The position numbers and the translations under genes were made by a program. The notes under the pieces were generated by a model. It saw nothing but the letters and a program-made list of their open reading frames with translations. It had not been told where the DNA came from and searched no databases. Of a stretch of DNA of 35,834 nucleotides, positions 26,581 to 35,100 are shown piece by piece. Origin of the DNA: Parabacteroides sp. AM08-6 (GTDB taxonomy: Bacteria > Bacteroidota > Bacteroidia > Bacteroidales > Tannerellaceae); NCBI RefSeq assembly GCF_003473295.1, contig NZ_QRMP01000034.1, positions 1-35,834 on the forward strand. Reading direction: 5' to 3'. Position 1 is the stretch's first letter. Each line of letters begins with the position of its first letter.

Positions 26581-27108
26581 TTAATACAATGCGTTAATTC
26601 TACGTTGTAATAATTGTTTTGCACGCGTAAACTGGGAACGAGACGTGCTCTCCGTTATATTCAGCATTTCACTAATCTCTTTATGCGAATAACCTTCGAT
26701 AGCGAACAGGTTAAATACCATCCGGAAACCGGCCGGTAACTCCCGTACCAACTCCATCAACTCCTCCGCCGACATATCGGATATGGCTGAACAATCCGGA
26801 TGAATCAGTTCTGCCATATTATCCAGGTCAGTCGACTCACGCAACACATCGGACTTACGCAAATATTCCAACGCACAATTTACAAAGATCTTTCGCATCC
26901 AACCTTCAAACGATCCGATACCTGAGTAAGAATCCATACTGGTAAAAACCTTCACGAAACCATCCTGCAACAAATCTCGAGCAGTCTCCCTGTCGTTTAC
27001 ATAACGCAGGCAAACTCCCATCATCCTGCGGGAATACGTGTCGTATAGCTCTTTTTGAGCCAGCCTTTCCCCATTCTTACAACCTTCTATAAGTTGTTTT
27101 TCCGTCAT
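26581..27108 (-). CDS. ECF RNA polymerase sigma factor (Das-like)
   Basis: Extracytoplasmic-function sigma factor, 175 residues. Region 2 (about 20-90) contains RYVNDRETARDLLQDGFVKVFTSMDSYSG and GSFEGWMRKIFVN; region 4 (about 115-170) contains LPAGFRMVFNLFAIEGYSHKEISEMLNITESTSRSQFTRAKQ with the helix-turn-helix. There is no region 3, as expected. It is followed at 8 bases by the dual-membrane protein, which is its likely inhibitor. The leader carries a TATCTTTG element and a palindrome. Its target genes are not visible, but the lipoproteins next door are the first candidates. Confidence 0.93.
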   Translation of the reverse strand: MTEKQLIEGCKNGERLAQKELYDTYSRRMMGVCLRYVNDRETARDLLQDGFVKVFTSMDSYSGIGSFEGWMRKIFVNCALEYLRKSDVLRESTDLDNMAELIHPDCSAISDMSAEELMELVRELPAGFRMVFNLFAIEGYSHKEISEMLNITESTSRSQFTRAKQLLQRRINALY

Positions 27109-27187
27109 TCAGTTGTGTGCCTTCACGCTCCCCCATGGAGCCTTACATTTTATATGATGTTAGAACATTGCAAAACGCTGCATTCCA

Positions 27188-27223
27188 CTGTAAAAAAAAT
27201 TTACAGAAAACGTAGCAAAGATA
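27188..27223 (-). promoter_or_regulatory. Upstream region of the sigma-factor gene: -7 element and palindrome
   Basis: Minus-strand TATCTTTG (27216-27223) fits the -7 element, although no TTG stands at the usual distance. Just inside the predicted transcript, CTGTAAA (27200-27206) and TTTACAG (27188-27194, as read on minus) form a 7-bp inverted repeat around five bases of poly-A/T. It could be an operator or an RNA hairpin. Confidence 0.45.
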
Positions 27224-27369
27224 TAGTATTCTATCGGATATTTATGTTAACAGCCAAGTAATGAATAAAATCATCACAGTTCCTGACAAAATTTCCAGCG
27301 TGACGTATAATTGCTCCTTCCTACTCGGATTGATATTCCCTACACACAGGAACGAACGGAGAGAGAGAG

Positions 27370-27408
27370 TTTTGTTTTGTTTTCTTTTGTTTTGTTTTCT
27401 TTTGTTTG
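27370..27408. repeat. 15-base tandem repeat (TTTTGTTTTGTTTTC), 2.6 copies
   Basis: Two exact copies at 27370-27384 and 27385-27399 and a partial third (TTTTGTTTG) to 27408, preceded by (GA)5. Such a tract can change length by slippage. Confidence 0.9.
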
Positions 27409-27609
27409 TCGCATTACTGTTACAAAAACAGGGGTTTTTGAAACAATAACTCCATTTTTTCCACATTAATGCAGTTGAATTCCGGTATAATCGAATTTGC
27501 GGTACGTTTTGTCGTCGCTAAATACCGTTCCAGATAGCTTTGGACGTCAGTATTCCTAATCTCTGATTAATGTTTATTATATAGCAATAGACATATAAAC
27601 ACTCATGCT

Positions 27610-27685
27610 ATTCGAATGAATTTTAAAATCCTTTCGGATAGATTTCGATTTTCATTCGGAATAAAAAAAAATACATTCGAATGAA
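27610..27685. repeat. Spaced repeats of ATTCGAATGAA downstream of the GHL10 gene
   Basis: ATTCGAATGAA occurs at 27610-27620 and 27675-27685 (65 bases apart), and TTCATTCGGAAT at 27651-27662 is an imperfect inverted copy. The core ATTCGAAT is a palindrome. The copy at 27674-27683 precedes nine T on the minus strand and may contribute to termination. Confidence 0.6.
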
Positions 27686-27723
27686 CAGATGGACAAGAAC
27701 CTTCTTTTTCCTAGTTGTTGATA

Positions 27724-29202
27724 TTATTTAGGAAATTTAGAAAGGTAATAATAGGTTTCACCCGAAGGTTCGCTTTCTATATGGTAGCGTGTGGAAGCTG
27801 ATACGGAAAAAGAATATCCTCGTTCCACTGCCGTATCGACGGGTAAATAGAGAACCGTATCCCGGATACCTGTCATTAAAATATTTTTCGCCGATGAAAT
27901 ATCGATAGAATCCGATAATGAATAATAGACCGTATAAGTCAGTTCCTGCTTTTCTTCTTCCGGCTTTTGCCAGAATAGTTTCAGTTCGTTCCCGACATGT
28001 TCTACCCGGATTTCTTCGGGAGAAACAGGGATAGAATCGTTCAACCATGTTAGCGGAGGTAGCTGGGCCGGATATTTATAATAGTTATTTTTCAATTCGT
28101 CATATAGCCCTTTTGTATTATCCAACACATTGCCACAGCGAAAAAAAGCACAACCGGCTCCCCCGTAATAACGGCTATAATCAATTTGGTCGGTAATATC
28201 ATTTACAGTCCAGTCCGCCTCTTCTTTCAGCATGCGATAAGCCCCCAATCCCGGCACTACCAGACGACCGTTGCAGTTAGACACCCAATTATCCACAAAA
28301 GGGAAGAAATTGTCATGCAAATAATACATCATCGGTACAATCATGTCCTGCTTTCCTTGCAGCATCCACATTTTAGGATCCTGAAAAACGCTCTCATAAG
28401 CAGTCCATCCGGCATTAGGAACCCGTTCTATCCGGTTATATTTACCAAGAGGGGAACTACTGACCTGCACATAAGGTTTCACCGATTTCACCCAATCATA
28501 AATACGGTACACCATCTTATTGATATTCTCTCTTCTCCAATCCTCCAACGACATTTTTTTCCCGTACTTCGTATACAAAGCCTTATCCGGGAAGTTTTTC
28601 GCCTGTTCGGGATAGCGGATATAGTCGAAATGAATGCCATCGATGTCATACCCCATCACCAATTCTTTTACCAAAGAAAGCAGATAGTCGGTTGTTTCAG
28701 GAACACCCGGATCCAGAAACCACTCGCCTTTATATTGTTTACACAATTTCGGATGACGTTTCACAACCGACAATTTCCCTTGTTCCTTCACGCTTTTATC
28801 CGTACCTACAGGAAATGTCACAAACCAGGCATGGCACTCCATTCCTCGTTTGTGACATTCTTCTATGGCAAATGCCAGCGGATCATATCCGGGCATTTGC
28901 CCATATTTTCCGGATAAAACTTTACTTGCAGGCTCGAACGCCGAACGATAAATCACATCTCCCCGCATGCGAACCTGCAAAAATACCGTATTGAAATTAG
29001 CATCCTGCAGACGGTCCAATATATCGCAAAGTCCATGTTGCTGCGCCTTACGTCCGGCTTCAGTCGTAGCCGGCTTATGTGGCCAGTCCAATCCGTAAAC
29101 GGTAGTCAGCCATACTCCACGAATTTCTTTTTTAGGAGGTTCGACCGCCCCGAGTACCTGAACGAACAGGATAACCAGCAACAATAAACAGTATTTTCTC
29201 AT
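27724..29202 (-). CDS. GHL10 / DUF187 family secreted glycoside-hydrolase-like protein
   Basis: Exported protein of 492 residues with a plain signal peptide (RKYCLLLLVILFVQVLGAVE). Residues about 24-340 form the glycosyl-hydrolase-like 10 TIM barrel (PF02638), with the typical IRGVWLTTVYGLDWP start, FNTVFLQVRMRGD, and DIDGIHFDYIRYP near the active site. The last 130 residues (from about 365) look like a fibronectin type III-like beta domain (ELKLFWQKPEEEKQELTYTVYYS). The family is thought to act on cell-wall or other glycans; the substrate here is unknown. It starts 13 bases after the phosphodiesterase gene, so they are co-transcribed and both secreted. Confidence 0.9.
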   Translation of the reverse strand: MRKYCLLLLVILFVQVLGAVEPPKKEIRGVWLTTVYGLDWPHKPATTEAGRKAQQHGLCDILDRLQDANFNTVFLQVRMRGDVIYRSAFEPASKVLSGKYGQMPGYDPLAFAIEECHKRGMECHAWFVTFPVGTDKSVKEQGKLSVVKRHPKLCKQYKGEWFLDPGVPETTDYLLSLVKELVMGYDIDGIHFDYIRYPEQAKNFPDKALYTKYGKKMSLEDWRRENINKMVYRIYDWVKSVKPYVQVSSSPLGKYNRIERVPNAGWTAYESVFQDPKMWMLQGKQDMIVPMMYYLHDNFFPFVDNWVSNCNGRLVVPGLGAYRMLKEEADWTVNDITDQIDYSRYYGGAGCAFFRCGNVLDNTKGLYDELKNNYYKYPAQLPPLTWLNDSIPVSPEEIRVEHVGNELKLFWQKPEEEKQELTYTVYYSLSDSIDISSAKNILMTGIRDTVLYLPVDTAVERGYSFSVSASTRYHIESEPSGETYYYLSKFPK

Positions 29203-29215
29203 TTTACACCTTTAT

Positions 29216-29992
29216 TCAACGGTGCGAATTTACTGCTTTTTGTGCTTCTTCCGGTAAATCTGTCGTAAGAAAGTCTGCTCCGGCTTCAATCATTTCGTTC
29301 ATAACTTTCGGGTCGTCAATCGTCCAGACATTGACTTTCAAGCCCAAATCCTTTGCTTCCTTAAACCATCCCGGATTTTTTTGCATCACCTTAAAATGAT
29401 AATCCATACCGGCAAATCCCAGTGCTTTTATCTCTTTTGGCGAAAGCTCGCCATTCAGATAATACACGGGAGTCTTAGGTGAAAGACGATGCAATTCCTT
29501 TGCGGCCACCAAACTAAATGCTATGAATTCGGTACGTTTCGCCAATTTTTTGCTGTTTATCATATCTACAACAATTTTGGCAGCTTCACGGTCGCGTTCC
29601 GGAGTTGCGTGCGATTTAAGTTCAAATATAAGTTTTATATTTTTCAGTTCCTGCGCTTTATCCAGATATTGCTCCAGAGTAGGCAGTTTTTCGCCGTTCG
29701 ACAATTTCAGGTCTTTCAGTTCGGCATAGGGGGTAGTCTGGATATTTTTCCCCTGTATCTTACTATCATGAAAGACTACCGGCACATTATCCGATGTCAG
29801 GTGCACATCAAATTCGGAGCCATACACTTTTATTTCATTAGCCCTTTCAAGCGAACGAATGGAATTTTGAGCGGAACCTTCAGTTTTCCAATAGCCACGG
29901 TGAGCTATCACACGTGTTTTCTTTTTTGCAGATGCCGGTACCGCCACCAGCAAACAGAGCAAAAGAATAAGTGAATAATTTAAGTGTTTCAT
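29216..29992 (-). CDS. Secreted glycerophosphodiester phosphodiesterase family protein
   Basis: GDPD-fold enzyme of about 258 residues, predicted to hydrolyse glycerophosphodiesters in the periplasm. Signal peptide KHLNYSLILLLCLLVAVPASA. The catalytic HRG is in RVIAHRGYW, and the metal ligands are in GSEFDVHLTSDNVPVVFHD; the usual PENT after HRG is replaced by AQNS (context EGSAQNSIRSL), so the glutamate ligand is a glutamine. The end VNVWTIDDPKVMNEMIEAGADFLTTDLPE is standard. The ATG at 29992 gives a good signal peptide; the longer frame to 30022 opens with TTG and is not preferred. It lies 33 bases after trxB and 13 before the GHL10 gene. Confidence 0.9.
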   Translation of the reverse strand: MKHLNYSLILLLCLLVAVPASAKKKTRVIAHRGYWKTEGSAQNSIRSLERANEIKVYGSEFDVHLTSDNVPVVFHDSKIQGKNIQTTPYAELKDLKLSNGEKLPTLEQYLDKAQELKNIKLIFELKSHATPERDREAAKIVVDMINSKKLAKRTEFIAFSLVAAKELHRLSPKTPVYYLNGELSPKEIKALGFAGMDYHFKVMQKNPGWFKEAKDLGLKVNVWTIDDPKVMNEMIEAGADFLTTDLPEEAQKAVNSHR

Positions 29993-30025
29993 GTTTGTAT
30001 AGAATATAAAATTATGTCCCAATCA

Positions 30026-30979
30026 TCATTTCCCCATTTCCGACAAATAACGTTCCGCCTCGATAGCAGCCGCACAACCACTTCCGGCAGCTGTGATGGC
30101 CTGGCGATAATGCGGGTCAGCCACATCGCCTGCCGCAAATACACCCGGAACTTTTGTCTTCGGTGTTCCCGGGATAGTCTTGATATATCCGACTTCATCC
30201 GTCTCAATCCACGGTTTGAAGATGTCGGAATTAGGCTTATGTCCAATAGCGAGGAAAAAACCATCGATTGCGATATCCACTTTCTCTTCATCCGGCTCGC
30301 CCATACGTTTTACCAAATGTGCCCCTTCTACCCCATCTTCTCCGAACAGGCCGACAGTATTATGTTCAAACAAAACTGTGATATTCGAAGCTTTCATCAC
30401 CCGTTCCTGCATCACTTTAGATGCGCGCAAATAAGGCTTACGAACAATCAGGTAAACCTGTTTAGCCAGACTTGCCAGGTAAAGAGCCTCTTCACAGGCC
30501 GTATCACCGCCTCCAACTACAGCGACTGTTTTTTTACGATAGAAGAAACCATCACAGGTAGCGCAAGCCGAGACACCCATACCGGCATATTTATTCTCGT
30601 CGGGCAAGCCTAAATATTTAGCTGTCGCGCCGGTTGCGATAATCAATGTTTCCGTTTCAATCACTTTTTCGCCATCAATCGTCACTTTATACGGAGCGGC
30701 AGAAAGGTCTGTCTTCGTTGCGATACCGATACGCATGTCCGCACCGAAGCGAGCGGCCTGCTGCTTCAGGTCTTCCATCAGTTCCGGGCCAGTCACTCCC
30801 TCGGGATAACCCGGGAAATTCTCGACATCAGTTGTTGTCGTCAACTGTCCACCCGGTTGAATACCTTCATACAATACCGGTGAAAGATTAGCACGAGACG
30901 CATATATAGCCGCCGTATATCCGGCAGGCCCGGAACCTATAATCAGGCAACGGACTTTTTCGTTTATTGAATTTGTCAT
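30026..30979 (-). CDS. trxB: Thioredoxin reductase
   Basis: FAD- and NADPH-dependent reductase of thioredoxin, 317 residues. FAD-binding GSGPAGYTAAIYASRA at the N terminus, redox pair C139-A-T-C142 in VSACATCDGFFY, NADPH-binding VAVVGGGDTACEEA and FAD site PGVFAAGDVADPHYRQAITAAGSG near the end. Cytoplasmic. It follows lolA by 41 bases. The system it feeds would supply electrons to Tpx. Confidence 0.97.
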   Translation of the reverse strand: MTNSINEKVRCLIIGSGPAGYTAAIYASRANLSPVLYEGIQPGGQLTTTTDVENFPGYPEGVTGPELMEDLKQQAARFGADMRIGIATKTDLSAAPYKVTIDGEKVIETETLIIATGATAKYLGLPDENKYAGMGVSACATCDGFFYRKKTVAVVGGGDTACEEALYLASLAKQVYLIVRKPYLRASKVMQERVMKASNITVLFEHNTVGLFGEDGVEGAHLVKRMGEPDEEKVDIAIDGFFLAIGHKPNSDIFKPWIETDEVGYIKTIPGTPKTKVPGVFAAGDVADPHYRQAITAAGSGCAAAIEAERYLSEMGK

Positions 30980-31020
30980 TATATCTATAAATTATTCATT
31001 ATTAATTCTTCACTATTCAA

Positions 31021-31671
31021 TTACCTAAGGTCTACTATTTCGGCATCCGGATAGTCCTTTGCGTTAAAAACAAAATAACTGTCCGGTTGGTTTATCCCCG
31101 TTTCCACTTTGCTAAGGCGAATGGTCGTACTGATGCCATTCTTTGCAATTACGGAAATAGCGGCAGGCAATCCGGTGAATTTTTCTATCTGTAAAGTTAC
31201 TTGAGTGATATCCCCTTTCTTTTTAGGAGTCAACTCCACATCGTACGCAGCTTTCCCGTTCGGGGCTGTACTTTCCCCCTTATATTCCGGAGTAAAACCT
31301 TTTTTATAAGAACGGAGCAATAATGCCGGATTCGTCATCTGCAACTCTTCACCGGTCGGTGTAGAGACATTTACTTCCTCATTGCGTTCGACATACGACC
31401 ATTGGGTCGTCCCATCAAACCAAGTTATCATATCCGGAGTTTTCAATACGAATTTATCACCTTTCATATCGATTGTTCCTTCAAAACTTTCGGAAACCTT
31501 TTGAACTTCAGAATGTGTCTGTATGACAAAACGGGCAGTCAAGCCGTTCGAGTTCTCGTAAGCAGTGGCAGCTTTATCGAGAATAGAAGTGGCGTTCTGT
31601 GCAACAACGGTTGTAATCCCCAAAAGAAACAGAACTAAAAGGGAAAGACTATTTTTTCTCATTCCATGCAT
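31021..31671 (-). CDS. lolA: LolA-like outer-membrane lipoprotein carrier
   Basis: Periplasmic chaperone thought to carry lipoproteins from the LolCDE exporter to the outer membrane; 216 residues. Signal peptide RKNSLSLLVLFLLGITTVVAQ. The LolA fold shows in ENSNGLTARFVIQTHS, FEGTIDMKGDKFVLKTPDMITWFDGTTQWSYV and EVNVSTPTGEEL. A start at 31662 (MRKN) is an equally good choice. It follows ftsK by 65 bases; the order ftsK-lolA is also found in E. coli, where trxB is close by, which supports the assignment. Confidence 0.9.
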   Translation of the reverse strand: MHGMRKNSLSLLVLFLLGITTVVAQNATSILDKAATAYENSNGLTARFVIQTHSEVQKVSESFEGTIDMKGDKFVLKTPDMITWFDGTTQWSYVERNEEVNVSTPTGEELQMTNPALLLRSYKKGFTPEYKGESTAPNGKAAYDVELTPKKKGDITQVTLQIEKFTGLPAAISVIAKNGISTTIRLSKVETGINQPDSYFVFNAKDYPDAEIVDLR

Positions 31672-31736
31672 ATTCCGGTCATTATTCGGTTGATAAATAA
31701 TAATTTACACACATTGATAATTATTCTTCCTCTTTT

Positions 31737-34232
31737 CTATTTTAAAGTATTCAATAATTGCTCCAAATTATATTCGTCCTGTATCAAGACCTGCCGGGCC
31801 TTACTTCCTTCGAAAGGACCGACAATACCGGCAGCTTCGAGCTGATCCATCAGACGGCCGGCACGGTTGTATCCAATGGCAAACTTACGCTGGATAAGCG
31901 AAGTCGAACCTTGTTGCTGTATCACAATCAAGCGGGCAGCTTCATCGAACAACGGGTCGCGATCCGATAAATCAACTGCGCCCGGAGCTTTTTCATCTCC
32001 CCCTTCACCCACATATTCGGGCAACAGGAAAGCAGTCGGATAACCCGGCTGTTCGGCGACAAAGTTGACAATCTGTTCCACTTCCGGCGTATCGACAAAC
32101 GCACACTGCACCCGATTGGTGTCACCACCTTGAGAAAACAGCAAATCCCCGCGTCCAATCAACTGATTGGCTCCCGGAGCATCCAGGATAGTACGCGAGT
32201 CGACCATCTGCATCACACGGAAAGCCATACGCGCCGGGAAGTTCGCCTTGATAATACCGGTAATAATATTGGTAGACGGACGCTGTGTCGCGATAATCAT
32301 GTGAATACCCACGGCACGGGCTTTCTGGGCAATACGTGCAATAGGAGTTTCTATTTCCTTACCGGCTTGCATAATCAAATCGCCGAACTCGTCGATGATG
32401 ACTACGATAAACGGCATGAACTTATGCCCTTTCTCCGGATTCAGATGACGGGAAATAAATTTACCGTTATATTCCTTAATATTACGCACATGCGCTTTCA
32501 TCAGCAATTCGTAACGGTCGTCCATCTCTTTACAAATGGAATTCAAGGTCATAATCACCTTGGTACAATCGGTAATGACAGCCTTATCCGCATCCGGCAG
32601 TTTAGCTAAGTAATGGCGCTCCAGCTCCGAATAGATACCGAACTCGACCATTTTCGGGTCGACCAGCACAAACTTCAGTTCCGACGGATGTTTCCGGTAT
32701 AACAAAGAAGTAATCACCGCATTCAGTCCGACAGATTTACCCTGCCCGGTAGCACCGGCCACCAATAAATGGGGCATTTTGCAAAGATCGAACATGAATA
32801 TTTCGTTCGTTATCGTCTTACCCAGTACAACCGGCAAATCATATTTGGATTCCTGAAATTTACGGGAAGCGATAACCGACTGCATCGATACAATCTGCGG
32901 GTCTTTATTCGGCACTTCGATACCGATAGTTCCCTTCCCCGGCATCGGCGCAATGATACGGATACCCAATGCCGAAAGGTTCAGCGCAATATCATCTTCC
33001 AAATTCTTAATCTTGGAAATACGCACACCTGTATCCGGAATCACTTCATACAACGTAATTGTAGGGCCGACAGTCGCTTTGATGGAAGCGATACTGATAC
33101 CGAAACTTTCCAACGTTTGTTTGATTCGTTTCTGGTTGCCCATCTGTTCTTCCATATCGACCTGATGGTCACTCTGGTCATATTTCTTCAATAAGTCTAT
33201 CGGAGGATTGCGGAAACTCGACAAGTCCAGCTTTGGGTCATAATCCCCCATGGCAGAGGCATCATACACCTCTTCGTCTCCGGAAGGCACCTCGACGGTA
33301 AAACGGGCATCCTCCCCTTCTCCTTCTTTATTTCCGGCCGGTACTTGCTCCGGCGTTTCATAAGTCTCTTCTTCCGCAGGAACAGTTACTTCGAAAACAT
33401 CCTCTTCCGACACATTTTCATACGCATCCTGCCCGGAACTATTCGAGAATCTTCCTTCTTCACTCCTGCTCATTTCACTCTCCGTATCAAACACAAAGTC
33501 ATCCATTTCAGGCTGTTCGTCCGGTTGTTCGGATATGTGCGATTGTTCCGGAATATCCTCTTCCGTTCTCTCTTTCGGACGACGTTTCAAACGATTTTTA
33601 AACCAACCGAACGAGAACAAGCTCTGCAAGAAAGGAATTGTCCGTTTACTGGTGAAAATAGCGATAATCAGGAACATACCGAGCAGTAGTAGGATTGTTC
33701 CCGGCACACCGATATTATTAATCATCATTTCCGACAAATAATATCCATGTTGTCCGCCCAGATAAATAAACGTGTCCTCGTATCCCTGTATAAAGACGAA
33801 TGCAAAAAACAACGAACCCCAAATCAGCATCGCGGCACTGAACAGGAAACGTTTCAGCAACGACACTCTATTCAAGTTCATCAGCTTGGCGCCTACCGAA
33901 CCGAGGAAAAACAAAATCAGGAAAGAAGAGATACCGAACCATCTGTTCATCAGTAAATCAGCCAGATACGCTCCTCGCACACCGGTCCAGTTATCCACCG
34001 CTCCCCGGTTTGTCACCAAATCCGACAAAGGGACATTCTCTATTTTACTCTGGTCGGCTCCTCCCGTAAAGAAAAAGGAAATCAAAGCCAAACCTATATA
34101 TATGGTAACAATCGAAAGGACCAGACCTGTTATAAACCGGGTACGTTCGTTGGTAAAGAATGCTTTCAATGCCTTGATTTTTCCGCCCTTTTCTTTGTTA
34201 CTTTGTTTCGTAGTATTATTTTTCTTAGCCAT
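31737..34232 (-). CDS. ftsK: DNA translocase FtsK
   Basis: Septal DNA pump that clears and aligns chromosome ends at division, 831 residues. Four N-terminal membrane helices (about 35-195, including GLVLSIVTIYIGLALISFFF) are followed by an acidic, disordered linker (about 225-345, rich in E, D, S, P), then the motor: Walker A G493-ATGQGK-S500, Walker B with D614-E615 in VVIIDEFGDLI. The C-terminal gamma winged helix reads STSLIQRKFAIGYNRAGRLMDQLEAAGIVGP and recognises orienting DNA sequences. It leads the ftsK-lolA-trxB series. Confidence 0.97.
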   Translation of the reverse strand: MAKKNNTTKQSNKEKGGKIKALKAFFTNERTRFITGLVLSIVTIYIGLALISFFFTGGADQSKIENVPLSDLVTNRGAVDNWTGVRGAYLADLLMNRWFGISSFLILFFLGSVGAKLMNLNRVSLLKRFLFSAAMLIWGSLFFAFVFIQGYEDTFIYLGGQHGYYLSEMMINNIGVPGTILLLLGMFLIIAIFTSKRTIPFLQSLFSFGWFKNRLKRRPKERTEEDIPEQSHISEQPDEQPEMDDFVFDTESEMSRSEEGRFSNSSGQDAYENVSEEDVFEVTVPAEEETYETPEQVPAGNKEGEGEDARFTVEVPSGDEEVYDASAMGDYDPKLDLSSFRNPPIDLLKKYDQSDHQVDMEEQMGNQKRIKQTLESFGISIASIKATVGPTITLYEVIPDTGVRISKIKNLEDDIALNLSALGIRIIAPMPGKGTIGIEVPNKDPQIVSMQSVIASRKFQESKYDLPVVLGKTITNEIFMFDLCKMPHLLVAGATGQGKSVGLNAVITSLLYRKHPSELKFVLVDPKMVEFGIYSELERHYLAKLPDADKAVITDCTKVIMTLNSICKEMDDRYELLMKAHVRNIKEYNGKFISRHLNPEKGHKFMPFIVVIIDEFGDLIMQAGKEIETPIARIAQKARAVGIHMIIATQRPSTNIITGIIKANFPARMAFRVMQMVDSRTILDAPGANQLIGRGDLLFSQGGDTNRVQCAFVDTPEVEQIVNFVAEQPGYPTAFLLPEYVGEGGDEKAPGAVDLSDRDPLFDEAARLIVIQQQGSTSLIQRKFAIGYNRAGRLMDQLEAAGIVGPFEGSKARQVLIQDEYNLEQLLNTLK

Positions 34233-34251
34233 ATTACTATTTTATAACTGG

Positions 34252-34259
34252 CAAAGTTA
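34252..34259 (-). promoter_or_regulatory. Candidate -7 element of ftsK within an inverted repeat
   Basis: Minus-strand TAACTTTG, 20 bases before the ftsK start. It overlaps a 7-bp inverted repeat (TATAACT at 34243-34249, AGTTATA at 34255-34261). No TTG stands at the usual distance upstream. Confidence 0.4.
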
Positions 34260-34327
34260 TAAACAATAAATCAGAAATCTACCTTCCGGCCGGCAATATT
34301 TCACCTGCCTTCTTTAGATAAAATTCT

Positions 34328-35032
34328 TTATTTATCTGTTATTTCAAAACGGACCAACATGGAGTAATTTAATTTGATTGTGCGGAAAGTATCGAATGAA
34401 GCAACCTCGGAGGCCCGCACATTGCTTTGTGGCGGCATAGAATACCGGAACATTCCTTCCTGAGGTTCAACGATACGGATTACATCGCCCAACTTTTTCC
34501 CGGCTGCTTCCACCAAATAAGCGGCTTTCCGCTGTGCGGCTTGCAAGGCCTTTATCTTCCCTTGTTCGCGGTAAGTCTCCATATCCTTATTTTTAAGTTC
34601 ACCGATACGCATGGAATTAATGCCTTTCGTATTGACCTTCTTGATTATTTTATCGATTTGATTCAAATCTTTTAATGTAATATCAAAATTCTTGGCTATC
34701 AGAAAATCGCGCCCGCGTTCTCGCCAATAATCGCCGACCTCCTGCGTACGGATTGCTTTTTCAGTGATACCGATACTGCGTAAAGAGGAACGCAAATCCT
34801 GTTCGATACGCGACAAAGGGACTTTGGTCCGAAACTCTTCCGGTTTGGACACTCCATCAAACTCCTCTTTAAAATACTCTTTGATTTCGATAATGTAATG
34901 GATTTCATCCGGAACTATCTCAACTTCCGATGTCCCGGTCACTTCTATGTAACGCCCGTCCTCCCCCTGAGCCTGCGACGAGAGGATAGACAATGTCATA
35001 AACGACAAAACTAAAAATAATTTGATTCTCAT
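34328..35032 (-). CDS. SIMPL-domain (DUF541) exported protein
   Basis: Exported protein of 234 residues with signal peptide RIKLFLVLSFMTLSILSSQAQG. The body is a SIMPL/DUF541 domain: YIEVTGTSEVEIVPDEIHYIIEIKEY at the start, MRIGELKNKDMETYREQGKIKALQAAQRKAAYLVEAAGKKLGDVIRI in the middle, and a beta-rich end. Family members sit in the periplasm or outer envelope; their role (oxidative stress, binding) is not settled. It starts 68 bases after the HU-type gene and ends 95 bases before ftsK. Confidence 0.9.
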   Translation of the reverse strand: MRIKLFLVLSFMTLSILSSQAQGEDGRYIEVTGTSEVEIVPDEIHYIIEIKEYFKEEFDGVSKPEEFRTKVPLSRIEQDLRSSLRSIGITEKAIRTQEVGDYWRERGRDFLIAKNFDITLKDLNQIDKIIKKVNTKGINSMRIGELKNKDMETYREQGKIKALQAAQRKAAYLVEAAGKKLGDVIRIVEPQEGMFRYSMPPQSNVRASEVASFDTFRTIKLNYSMLVRFEITDK

Positions 35033-35100
35033 CTTTTTCTGTTTTTACTTATAATATTGGCATAAACAACAGTTTCCCCTTTCACGTAAACATGTCATTA

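Larger units (their letters stand above)
27109..27723. other. Gene-free 615-base region between the GHL10 gene and the sigma factor
   Basis: No convincing gene. It holds the sigma-factor upstream region (27188-27223), a GA run followed by a 15-base tandem repeat (27370-27408), and two direct copies of ATTCGAATGAA with a third imperfect inverted copy (27610-27685). Minus-strand transcripts of the ftsK-to-GHL10 series must end here; CATTCGAATG followed by nine T near 27660-27683 is the only weak terminator candidate. Two small frames (27261-27449 plus, 27242-27466 minus) are not supported. Confidence 0.6.

Noticed and set aside
27242..27466. Two small frames over the tandem repeat (plus 62, minus 74 residues)
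   Set aside because: Their composition is dictated by the repeat (LFCFL or KRKQN units), and no ribosome site is present. Kept only as a repeat feature.
29993..30022. Ten-residue extension of the phosphodiesterase
   Set aside because: It opens with TTG, and the signal peptide fits the ATG at 29992.
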